A stretch of DNA of 64,000 bases from assembly GCA_025201765.1 (NCBI GenBank), contig MU623492.1, positions 16,840-80,839 of the forward strand, given 5' to 3'. Source of the DNA: Daldinia sp. FL1419. Taxonomy: Eukaryota; Ascomycota; Sordariomycetes; Xylariales; Hypoxylaceae. Below, piece after piece: positions 24,189 through 35,070 of the stretch. Numbering within the stretch: position 1 is the stretch's first letter; each line of letters starts with the position of its first letter. The position numbers were made by a program, and so were the translations under genes. The notes beneath the pieces were generated by a model, which saw only the letters and a program-made list of their open reading frames with translations, had not been told where the DNA came from and searched no databases.

Positions 24189-24805
24189 ATATATCGAGAA
24201 GCATCGTTGCGGGTAGATAGATTATGTTCTCCACGTGGTGGATCACGTCGACGTAGTTGAGAAAGATATTTTTATAAGTGGAGGTTGAACCTTTTAGAAA
24301 CCCGAAGCTGCCCGCACCAAATGTCGGCAGTGCCAGGTATTACGTAGCGGCTTACCCGAGACACGTACAATACACATATACCTATTCGACCGCCTTCTTA
24401 TGTAGTGTATTTCGTAAGGGGTACATGGGTACGTGTGGATACCACAAGAGGCCACCCCATTAGGACAAGAGCCTTGCAATATAATTAATAGAAAGATATT
24501 ACGTATTTTCGCAAATGCTTTGGAGTGGAGGTTCTTCAAAATGGAAGATGCACCCAATCAACCCCCTTCAAAATTGCGCACAGACGAACTTCCTCTTTCA
24601 GAAATAGGGCCAGGCACAATATCCCTCACAGAGTTCAGGGCACGGGGCACAGGTACTATCTCTGCCATCTCAATTACCTACTATGTACCTAGGTATAGGT
24701 ACCTAGCTACATTAGGTAGGCAAGTACTAATTGTAAGCACTTTTTCTCCGATTAAACGCCATATAGATTATCTTGTTAGCTACCTCCTAGGTAGACCGCT
24801 ACCTT
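24189..24805. promoter_or_regulatory. Short region between IML1 and the dehydrogenase gene, including the IML1 promoter
   Basis: The IML1 promoter and 5' leader lie here. The stretch 24676-24720 and 24780-24796 carry dense ACCTAGGT-type motif copies, next to the 3' end of the dehydrogenase gene. No gene is supported. Confidence 0.5.
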
Positions 24806-25942
24806 CTAGTGCATAACAAGGTCGTCGAGAGGACAGCCTTGTTCAATAGCTTCGTTTTTCATCTTATCCATCACCACTTTCCAGGTAAGCTCCATTAGCC
24901 TGTCCGCGAGCGCTTCGTCCTGCGCCTGCGAACTCCCCGGCTCCGGTACGGCTGGCGGGCAAATATACTCCCCCGAGTTTCTTGTGTACGTCGCAGTAAA
25001 CATTGTTGATACGGCTCCTTGGAATTGGTCCTTCTTGAATGGCTCGATGCCCACGGCCATGCCATATCCACCTAGCGGGAAAGGTTCCATAATATCCTCC
25101 TTGCTCATCTTGGAACTTACAAATCCCGGATGGGTTGCGTTCATGAGCACGTTGGGATGACCCGCATCCGTCACCTTTCGCGCAAAGTATCTCGCATACA
25201 AGATCGCCGCAAGCTTGCTACGTCCGTATTGCGCATTGGGACCAAGGTCACGGTTCAACTCCTCTAAACTCTCGAATCTTGTATCGCTAGGCGTAGCTTG
25301 GTGCACATTGCTAGCTAGATTGGATATGCGGACGATATTCCCCTCCTCGGCCGTCCGCTTCATCAACGGAAGCAAGTGTGATGTGAGAATTACGTGTCCA
25401 ATGTGGTTAACGGCCATGTGCCTGTCAACACCATAGTCGGTGAGCTGGTAAGTCATAATACCCCGTCCCGCGTTGTTTATCAGAATATCCAGCCTGTCGC
25501 TGTCCTTCGTGATCTCCTCGGCTATCTCTTTCACCCTCTTCCAATCCGACAAGTCGCATTGCATCCATTTAGTCTTATCCGCCACATTCTGACCCAGCTC
25601 TTTTGCGATGGCCCCCTTAGCACCCTTCGCTACATCTTCGGATACGGAGAGGATGTAAACCTTGGCAATATTGTGCTTCAGCAGCGTATGAGTACAACCA
25701 TATCCAACACCCTCACTCCCACCCGTAATTACGGCAACCTTTCCCGTCAGATCAGGGACTTGGTTCAAGCTAAACGGGTGAGTTGTAATATCATGCGCTC
25801 TACCACCTAAGTTTTCTCCGATGGTGTTCTAACGGCAATGTCAATCTAACCGGAGCTCTCCCGGTGTCTCTAACGCAACTACCAGAGGAGGGCGGGTGCT
25901 TCGCAGTTACGCTCCGTGAGGACTTACTTTTATGGCATCCAT
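24806..25942 (-). CDS. Short-chain dehydrogenase/reductase
   Basis: NAD(P)-dependent oxidoreductase with a Rossmann fold, substrate unknown. Exon 1 is only 15 nt (25942-25928, encoding MDAIK). A 99-bp intron (25927-25829, GTAAGT donor, TAG acceptor) leads to exon 2 (25828-24806), giving 345 residues. The start was chosen because exon 2 alone has no ATG before the Rossmann motif, and the spliced leader MDAIKNTIGENLGG fits the leader usual in this fungal subfamily. Motifs: cofactor loop T40-GGSEGVG, N123-NAG, and the catalytic Y206-GRS-K210. The C-terminal part after HPGFVSS is intact. The Asp before the nucleotide-binding segment is not diagnostic for NAD or NADP by eye. Confidence 0.92.
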
Positions 25943-27588
25943 ACCCACTGACAGTATTCCCCGTCTCGGTGTAGCTCTCTGAGTTGTCGAGGTCGAGAAC
26001 GTTACTAAACCTGAAGTGATCTTCAGTGAATGAATCGAGGGGTAACTTAAACGACATGCGGTGGGACGTAAAGGAGAAGTCAGGCAGAACACGCCGTCAA
26101 ATATGTGAGAGGGGGCACGCATTTGGACGTAAATATCTCTAGGCACTCATAAACCACGATGGACCGTACTTCATCTGCGTTTCTCTAAACAATATCAGTC
26201 AGTCTTGAGGAGATTTATTTACCTTACAAACCCCACCAATTTTCAAGTCGTCATCGACATTTGCAGGCTGATAATTCGTAGTATCTTGTGGCTAACGTTT
26301 TATACCTCGCCTTGCCATGATGCGCTAATGCGGTATTGTCGTGAATTCTACGTCACAAATGTAGCGCAGAGTTTATCTAAGCACTAAAGTAATACACCTC
26401 ATATTCAATCCGATAAGTTAACCCCCATTGATTCTTGTTATTATTAAATACTGGAATAATGTCGTGTTTAATAAGTTGTAAATCTCCCCCCGAAGGGATT
26501 GATTCGTTCATGCTGTTATAATACTCAATGTTGCATCCACCAAGAAATAAAGAAACCTCCCGGGTTTTTATGCACAGACCACGTCTTATTTATTCAGTGG
26601 GTATCCAACACAATTCCTTGACATGTTTGTACGCCATTACACGACGCTGGCATTAGGGCTCTTCGCTCGGGAACATTGGGCTTATTAGGCAGGTCTCGAT
26701 ATAGGTAAAGATGAAAACACATGCAGTACTACCGCTCTCTTGTGTTCAATGCCTAAAGCGTCATCCATCTCGGGGAAATAGATCGAGATGGTCCTGCAGT
26801 TAAATCTGGCAGTTCGTATGGCATAGTCTCCGATTTATACCGATCCCGTAAGCTGGGACCATCCGACAAATTTGTGAGAGGCCACGACGCTAATACTTGA
26901 CGGGGGTCCGTTATGAATGAATCTCGGGACACCGCATAATAAAGAGGCATAACATATCGTGCACAGATTCCTAACGATTCGCTGCCTCCTTGCTATACAA
27001 TCCCTGATACTCTCCTTTCAGCGACGAAGTAGACGACGACTCGGACCTTGCCCATGTCACATTTTACCGTCGGTGCGGAAACTATTTCCAGTCCCTTGGA
27101 GCAACCTGTGTTTCGCGGTTGATTCGAAACAGGGGCAATTTCCAATTCTAGCACGATCGACAGCAAAGTCTCCAACACTCTAGTCAATTGATAAACGGAT
27201 GATTCTTCCCGAACTCTATCATCGAATAATTTTGTTCCTCGGTCCAGTACGTCCCATTTGATGTCTCTCGTGTCATATAATTATAATTCGCAAATGACTG
27301 AGGGCTAAGCATACGGGCATATAGGCACCCTTTTCGTGCAGGCCGTCAAGTGTCAAGTAAATACGTACATAGGTGCGTACGTATACGCACGTATGCGCAC
27401 GTATTGACGTACCTAGACATTTAATAGTCAAATAGCTGCAGCTAGGCATCTTCCCATACATAAGATACTTCTAGCATCGAGCCACATTGTAAACAATATC
27501 TTAGTTTTGGGTAGCTATTTAGAACCAACAACCCATCACACGATACTACTTCCGGCTCTGAAGCCACTTTCCGACACGCTATACGATC
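25943..27588. other. Intergenic 1.6 kb, no gene recognised
   Basis: Holds the upstream regions of the dehydrogenase (left) and the zinc transporter (right). Frames are short and not protein-like. An unusual alternating purine-pyrimidine tract lies near 27361-27412. Confidence 0.5.
27361..27412. repeat. Alternating purine-pyrimidine, near-palindromic tract
   Basis: About 45 of these bases follow RY alternation, with the words GTGCGTACGTATACGCAC and GTATGCGCACGTATTGACG. Such tracts can adopt Z-form or cruciform structure. It lies about 180 bp upstream of the zinc transporter start. Confidence 0.5.
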
Positions 27589-29287
27589 ATGGCTACGTTG
27601 AGACTCTCGTCAAAGCAGAAGCTTTTCGCCATAATTGGCATTTCATTTTGTTTCTTTATTGCGGAGCTAGTCGGTATGTTAAAGAGTCGAATTTCTTCAA
27701 ATCTAAACCGAAGCTGACTGACTACGTTACAGTGGCCTTCTCTACCAAATCCTTGGCTCTCCTAGCAGATGCCTTCCACTATGTATCTCATATACCTACC
27801 CGTATATATAAATGGTAAAATCCATCATTCTAACCATCATTTTAGATGAACGACCTAATCGGCTTCGTCGTTGCCCTAGCCGCAATCATTGTATGTCGGC
27901 TCATATAGACCAGATTATTCAAAAGTCTCGATTTCGCTAATCTAAACACCAGATCTCAGAACGTGCAACTTCTCCTGATAACTTTTCGTTCGGTTGGGCG
28001 CGTGCCCAGCTACTCGGTGCCTTCTTTAATGGCGTCTTTCTACTTGCCCTCGGTGTATCCATTTTCCTCCAGTCGATCGAAAGGTTCATAAGGGTCGAGC
28101 GTAAGCCATTCCTCGACTTAACGCTCCTACGTACTTCCCCTTATTATCACCGCTAACAACGCAACGTAGCCGTCGAAAATCCTCAACTCGTACTTATTAT
28201 GGGTTGTGTTGGCTTAGCACTTAATATCATCAGCGCAACATTATTGCACGAGCACCACGGCCATGACCACGGCGGACATGATCATAACCACTCACGTGCG
28301 TCAGGTCATGAAAACATTGGGGGTTCCGGGCACGACCAGAACCATAGCCACGTTAATGTCGAGCTTGATGGACATTCGAGAGAAGGGTTGGGGGATGATG
28401 ATAGAGACGAGATCCTCCTAACTGTAAGTTTTTACCCATCCGTTCTTCATCACTCATTACTAAAGTAGATGCAGCCCATAAGCGCCCACGCCGAACATCG
28501 GCATACCATCGTGAACCCTAAATCTTCGGGAAGGGATCTGGGTATGATGGGCGTCCTATTCCATGTCATCGGTGATGCGTGTAACAACGTTGGAGTTATC
28601 GTTGCAGCGCTGGTAATCTGGCTTGCGACGCCTGAAGGCCGGTTTTACGCCGACCCAGGCATCAGTATGGCCATTGCTATCATGATTTTGGTAACATCGA
28701 TCCCGCTCGTGAAGAATAGCGGGAAGATCCTCATGCAAAGTGCTCCGAAGGGAGTGAATATAGACGACGTCCGACATGATCTTGAGAAAGTAAGTCCGTC
28801 GAAAGAGATTATTCGTGATTCAAGGATACTGTATCGCCAAAAGTTTCCTCAAGAGACTAACAAGACACGACGAGTACAGATTCCCGGCATTCAATCCGTT
28901 CATGAATTACACATATGGCGTCTCGACCAAAAGAAAGCCATTGCAACCGCCCACGTTGTCGTATCTAACAACGACATGACCGACTTTATGAGTCGCGCGC
29001 GGACCGTCGGCGAGTGTCTTCACGCATATGGTATCCATTCGGCAACCCTTCAACCTGAGCTTTCAACACCGACGTCGCCGTTACCTAGCAGTAGTAATAG
29101 CAATAACAGCCGCGATAACGTAAGTATTACCATGGAGAACCTTGCCGCTGCCGCTGCCGGAACAGGAGTATCTTCAGGGGCGTCGATTAGGAGACGGCGC
29201 CCTGAGATATCAGCCCCGTGCCAGATAGCATGTGGGAATTTATGCGAAAACTTGACATGTTGCAATACTGGTGCGATGCGGATATAG
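27589..29287 (+). CDS. Vacuolar zinc transporter, cation diffusion facilitator (Zrc1/Cot1 type)
   Basis: Moves cytosolic Zn2+ (family members also Co2+) into the vacuole in exchange for H+. Seven exons: 27589-27673, 27733-27782, 27846-27890, 27953-28100, 28170-28423, 28469-28789 and 28880-29287; 436 residues. Introns are 45-90 bp with GTATGT, GTATCT, GTAAGC or GTAAGT donors. Metal sites are H44-xxx-D48 in helix 2 (FHYMND) and H226-xxx-D230 in helix 5 (FHVIGD). A His-rich cytosolic loop spans about residues 136-190 (HEHHGHDHGGHDHNH). The cytosolic C-terminal domain follows (ESVHELH-type segment, here QSVHELHIWRL), then a disordered tail ending in several Cys. The 90-bp intron 6 (28790-28879) is a multiple of three without stops, but its GTAAGT, GACTAAC and ACAG signals and family continuity at EKIPGIQ mark it as an intron. 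Confidence 0.95.
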
Positions 29288-29851
29288 GTGTTGATAATAC
29301 AAGCTGTTTAGTTTATGCTGTGAGCCATGTTAGGTCGAGGTACGAGACGGATATAGACGCGTAATCAACAATGCTCAAAAAACAAAGTGATTATAGAAAC
29401 TAAATTAAGCAATTATATATAGCTTGAGCTTTACGATAATTGCAATAACATACACCATTCTTCGATTCAACATCTGTTGAGGACGCGAGATTATCATGCG
29501 CCGAATTGCCCGCGCCTATGTTCAAACCGTGTAATTATCAAACTGAAGATCTGAAATGTGGTACGGCATATAAATGGTAATCTTTCAAGGAGTCGAATAC
29601 CATAATTTTGCAATTTTGCCACCATCTGCCGGCATCGAATCCTAGCCCACGAGGCCGATTTTTGGTGTACGCCACCCACTCACTTAAGGGGTTCAGCTCT
29701 AGGCTTGGAGCTTATTCCCTGATCCCAGATAAACAATATACGTTCCCTTAGTTTTATCTCTCGGTATTCGCAGCCGCAGGGTGGTAACATCAGATCTGGG
29801 TTTAGAAACGTGGGGGTATCCCGCCGCCTCGAACTTCACAAAGTTGTAACC

Positions 29852-29869
29852 ACACACACACACACACAC
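29852..29869. repeat. CA dinucleotide microsatellite
   Basis: Nine uninterrupted CA units in non-coding DNA downstream of the zinc transporter. Confidence 0.85.
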
Positions 29870-32800
29870 GTAAATATGAAGTCCAGGGTCAAATGAATTA
29901 TCGGTAGTATGCATATGAATGCGGTAGGGAAAAGCAATTCCTGCATATCCGTATTATCATCCTACACCCCCTACTGGTAGATGGGTATATATGTGCGTAT
30001 ATAGAAGCTACGTAGGTATACTTAAGATCTCATTAGCAACAATAACGACCGTGACGACCTAAGTTTCCTTCTTCTGGCTAGATGTCTTCTTGGCCTCATT
30101 TCCGACGTCGGCTTTGCCCTCGTATGATCGACCTAGCTAGCCTAGGTAGAAAGAAACATCAAACGATACAAGCGACAGGGCCGGAATTCACCGGATCTCG
30201 TAACTGTAGCCAGTTCCATATTATTGATCTTCTCTTGGACTTCGTCCCGTTTCGATTTACTCACCTACCATGGCCTTTCAGCCTTGCCGCAGTAACATGC
30301 GCGTGTGCTAGCTACGGACCTATTAGTGCGTACAGCTCTGTGGATGGTAGCCTCTAGATGACGTGCCCTGTCTGCGTGATTCATTCCTCTGCTTGCATTT
30401 CGGAACCGGAACCGAGCAATATCTCTACGCCATGGCATCTGTACCTGAGGAGTAGTAACGTGAGATATTTTTCGTAAACGCGAATCAAAACCTTGCCCAA
30501 TCACCCAAAGCGCAAAGGCCTTTCAGCTATGCGTGTTTAGTGTTGATGACATCAGCCGTTTCAATTATTTTACGGACGAGGCTTCCGCTTACTATTCCCA
30601 CCAAATCATTACCTCACGGCTCACCCTTAATACCCGAGATGCAGATAATATTTCCTCATAATGAAGTAGTGTATAGAGCCGGAGGGCCCGTATTTCGGAC
30701 CCCGGATTCGCTGGGGTAGACCCACCACCGGCCGGCAGTGGACACTACACTATGTAATCCAACAGGAAGTTACAAAGGACACCCAAGATGGAGTTCTTCT
30801 CCACAACGTCCCTGTGCTAAAGAGGTGATCTTTAATATGATCGCCAAAAAGATAATTTACGCAACAAGAGGCTTGTAGAGTTAGTAAGTGCTGGTGTACA
30901 TGGCGTAAAATAGTGGAATAACGGATCACGCGTATCTGATAATAATGATCCATTGACATGTACCGCAACAGAGGCATGAAGGGGACATTGACTTACCAAT
31001 TGTGGGAGATAATATACCGGCGGAACAGGACATGTTTTGAAGCTCTTTCCGTGGCGAAGATGGAAATAATCAGTAAAGCCGCATTAGGTACCGAAATCTA
31101 CCTGTGCACGGGTTTAGGTAAGGTCTCAGATCTTCACGTATACGGAATTTATGGAAGAAATTAGATACCTACCTAGGTACCTATACAGAGACATATCAAA
31201 ACATGTCCAAGAAACCGTTATTCACTAAGAACCGGCTGGCGGTCCTTTGAAACTACAAGTTTCTAACCTAATCCATTAAGTAGATAACTACCGATCGTAT
31301 TGGTAGCTAATCAAAACATATCAAGCTATGATACGCTACCCCGTGTTGACGACCCGCGGCGCAGCCTAGGGTACGACCAATCCATCAAGGGATCCCAGTT
31401 TCGACGTGAGAGGTTGTGTTGTATAGGCAAACGATATGGCAAGAGACGGTCCCCAGCGATCACACATTGGTGTCGCGCCATTGGTATTTGATGATTTCAA
31501 CCACGGTTCCGAGCATCCCCATTACGCAAGCCTAGATATTTGGGAGATTGGTTTGATGCCAGGTTCAGTAGCATTGATCTCACCCCAGATCCTCGGCTCC
31601 AATTACCGATCGAGTTTTGGAGGTCAGTAGATCACTTGAGGTGGTTGGGAATCTATGATAGGGTCCGTACTGTGCCATAAATAATTTCGTTGGTGATAAT
31701 GATGATAATGATGACAATATCGGTCCGGGGTCACAGTTAGCGATGAAGATCCTGTTCAAGATAATGTAGGTACGCAAGTAGAATACAGTATCTTTAAAAT
31801 CCCAGGTAAAATTTCATAAAATCCCAACCCATCCACTTTCCACGTGAGTTGGTGGCCCGACCACAACACACTTAATTTGTAAGGGGTTTAGTCCAACCCC
31901 CAACTATATAAAAAAGAAAAAACAGAAAACTGCGGAGCAAGGGCGGGAGTGAGGTAGGTCATCCATCTACTGGCTAATAAGGCACACTGGAGACATGTAC
32001 TTGATGTAATATCGGTCTAGTAAAAGTGCCAAGAAGCAAAGTGAGAAAAAAAAGAAGAAGAAAAGCGGGTTGCCTTCCACCTTATTCGCCGGATCGCGAT
32101 CTAGAAGAACGAATGAATCGTAATAAATAGCGCACCTACACTGCCGTTTGCTAAAGTTTCTAGAACTGATATCTGATAGGTTGGCGGCGTTGGGTCGGTA
32201 TTCAAAGCGCGGAACCTGTGATGGCGTTTTCGGCATCCAAACAAGACTAACGGAAAATAACATACTTGTAGGCCACACCTCTGATCTACTATTTCTTTTT
32301 CTTTCGGAGCGGTGCGCGCACAAACTTATTTGCTTCGCTGTCGGATTGGATAAACTAATCTGAACCTACATTATTCTGATGGCGCCGTTGTCGTGGCATA
32401 CTAGCATGCGAACCTCTTCCCTTGCGTGGAACTACGAGATTAGTACCTAGAATCGGTATATAAGTACCTCTTAAATAGGCTATGAAGATGCATATCTGGG
32501 AGGTATGGTTAATGACAAACTTCCAATCCATTGCTTGTTGCCTAGGTAGGAGGAGGATTCGGAAATATGAACTTTCTCATGGGAGAGGCTTGAGTGGATA
32601 AATTACCTAGGTAGCCAAGCTGGGCGTTTACCGGCGGCAAATAATTAGTCTGTGAGAAGACAGGTCTAACAAGGGGTGGAGCTGGTGGACTACCAATGTT
32701 TCGACCTAGCTGGACGTTACCATAAGTGGTTCGTCCGCGTTTATGGTGCTTCATCTTACATGATACATGTTTGGATCCTTGGCTGGAACGAACATCTCGA

Positions 32801-33600
32801 TAATGCGGAACTGAACTCAACTTCTCCTCTCATACCTTTTTCGGCATTAGTCGACAAGCCTAGCTCCGTGGCTAGCCAGACTCTTTTACGTTATTGAATA
32901 GAAATAGGAATATATTGAAAGTTGCGTCGGATACTACGCAGCAGCTTGGGCTTGGATTTCGTTACGAGCTGAGCCTCATCTCGGATCGCCTCGGTCCATG
33001 ATTATCTATAGCACAGGTCCAATAGCCGCGTCAGCGGCGGGGGTTGTAAAAAGGTGATATCTACCTAGATGTATCGTGTCTATCCTGTCTCGGGGCCGGG
33101 CATAAAGTAGCACAAGAGAATCGTTTATGCTTGGTTGGTAGCTATCATTTTGCCCTGCATTACTTCCCTTTCTCCTGCTAGGTATCTTCCAAATCTTGGG
33201 GTCGGCTTCTCACCGCCGGTACTTGGAACCGGTCCTTTTGCTTTTGGAGATAGAAGACAAGAGAGCGATGGACGGACGGGGTATCGCCTGCATAGCTTAT
33301 AATAGCAACGAGAGGCTGGTATTTTAAGCTTCCGCAGACCACAACTATATGTAAATAACTAGATGTACAATCGTATGTCATGCGTATACTAGCGAATAAC
33401 GATGGTGCCCCAGAAATGATGCGTCCGATCGAGGGGAAGATCTGTGGAGTATCATGTAAAACTTGTATGCGAGGGGTTAGAGTTGAGACTGAGGGGTCTC
33501 AAATGACAGAAAGGGTAGAGAATAGAAAAGGGTAGTGACACGCGCATCGAGTGTAGGTATTATCATCATACCTTGGGTAGTATATATGGGAGGCATATGG

Positions 33601-33624
33601 ACATAGGTACCTAGGTACCTATGT
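33601..33624. repeat. Perfect 24-bp palindrome built from the dispersed ACCTAGGT-type motif
   Basis: The half-site ACATAGGTACCT is followed directly by its exact reverse complement, centred on CCTAGG. It is the cleanest copy of the dispersed non-coding motif in the window. Confidence 0.85.
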
Positions 33625-33978
33625 AGGAGGCGGTCTACTTGGTAGGTTGGAAGTATATACATACTTAAGGCAAAGCAAGACAAGGTAAGGTGGTGATAAT
33701 AGAACCGTTGAAAGAAACAAGAACGAGGTCGCGTGCTTTTCCCAAAACAGATATGAGCTGTGACCGCCTTTCGTGAGGTTCCCTTATTGTTACCGGAAAT
33801 GGTAATGAATGCTATGCCACTTGAACGCTGAAAATCCTGGAAAATGTTGGGATGCTTACCGGGTCGTGATAAATGATAGAATTTTAACGCCCGGTCTGCA
33901 AGCCATAGAGGAACTGATGGAACCGATGAAGCCCAATAACAAGACAAATAAAAAGTTGGAACAGCATTGGTGCCTTAC

Positions 33979-34123
33979 CTCGTCTCAGTGAACTCGGACC
34001 AATATATCAAACGCAGCGCCTGCGCCCCACAGATACAAAAGCACAGGCCAAGTGTTTACAGTGCCACAGGCGCTGTGTGATATATTCTGGTCTGATATAT
34101 TGGTCTGAATTTACTAAAACAAA
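33979..34123. mobile_element. Small foldback (MITE-like) element with transition-only arm differences
   Basis: The left arm (about 33979-34024) pairs with the reverse complement of the right arm (about 34065-34123). The outer 30 bp align with differences that are all transitions, with the right arm richer in A+T. The inner parts share an AGCGCCTG core, again differing by transitions. The right arm contains a short tandem duplication of TGATATATT followed by TGGTC. No coding capacity. Confidence 0.6.
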
Positions 34124-34315
34124 TCAATTTTACATAATAATTTCCAAATTACACCGGTATAATAAACCGGATTTCGTCCTGGATTAATTTGGAGTGGCTT
34201 CATGTACTTGTTATAGACACTACCTAGTTTACCCACTTGGGTAGCTACACCTTTATGTCCAAGGCTCACGCCGAACCAAGCTAACGAGTCTATCACCCGA
34301 GTTGGTACGCCGCTA

Positions 34316-35070
34316 CTATGCAAATATATGCCTATCGCGGACGGTAAAAAATTGCACCGATGGGGAGCGAAAGCACTCAAAAACAATGCAACTAGGTATC
34401 ATATATGCTCCGGCTGTGTGCGGGAAAGAGGCGCGAAGTTGAGGGGAGGTGTTTTGTATCTGTGGCCACGACGACTCAACGGCGTTCTCTACCCATGCTG
34501 TATTACGAACGTCTTTGACGTCACAGGGTTGGTCACTTGGCGCTTTGTACGATCTGGGGTCGAATTTGTTGAATGCGGGTGAATGTGCCAAAGCCTTGAG
34601 TTCGTCACGGAGGCCTTTTGGGTGTGCCACTCCCGTATCTTCGCCCTCAAAATACACCCGAACGCCGGCAGTATTTAGACGCTCTCGGAGCTGTGGGTTC
34701 TTGAGAGCCCGGATTAATTGTCTAAGTCTGGACCCTTTCGGCTTTCCCGCTGGACTCCCTAAAAGCCATCCTTCTAGGAACCTTTCGAAGGTGTAGCTGT
34801 GATTTCGTTTCCCCGCCAGAATTTGTATGTGGCATCTGCTATCCTTTCCGGTGAATGGGCATTTGAGTATGTGGGGTTGGGGTAGTTTTCTTGTCTCTAT
34901 TCTTCTTCTTCTTCTTCCTCCTCCTCCTCTTCTTCGTCTTTATTTTTGAAAGGAGGTAACGGTGTAGAGGGCAAATCGGTCAATTCGGGCGTAAGAGGTG
35001 ATAAGTTCGTACAATCAGTATGTGATTGAAGGTGTTGGGAGGGAGGTGGCGGGAAAAGTAAAGAGCTCAT
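34316..35070 (-). pseudogene. Broken gene of unrecognised family
   Basis: From the ATG at 35070 a frame runs through a Pro-rich leader (MSSLLFPPPPSQH) and a Glu run (10 residues). It is stopped by a TAG at about 34896-34898, where CAG would continue the frame. The same frame goes on with a protein-like segment (NYPNPTYSNAHSPERIADA) until about 34788. A one-base deletion there shifts the reading to another frame that stays open to the stop at 34316 and includes FERFLEGWLLGSPAGKPKGS, NPQLRERLNTAGVRVYFEGE and AWVENAVESSWPQIQN. No GT donor exists between the two lesions, so an intron cannot remove both. The family is not known to me. An alternative is a sequencing error plus a genuine TAG. Confidence 0.55.

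Larger units (their letters stand above)
29288..33978. other. Gene-poor 4.7-kb stretch
   Basis: No gene is supported. A (CA) tract lies at about 29852-29869, and ACCTAGGT-type motifs at 31164-31185, 32545-32555 and 33601-33624. A frame at 31436-31630 and one at 33477-33947 look weakly protein-like or random; neither was recognised. Confidence 0.5.

Noticed and set aside
28790..28879. Thirty extra residues in the zinc transporter
   Set aside because: Perfect splice signals and loss of family similarity over exactly this stretch identify it as an intron.
33477..33947. 156-codon minus-strand frame as a gene
   Set aside because: Composition is not protein-like, with no domain, and it includes the palindromic motif at 33601-33624.
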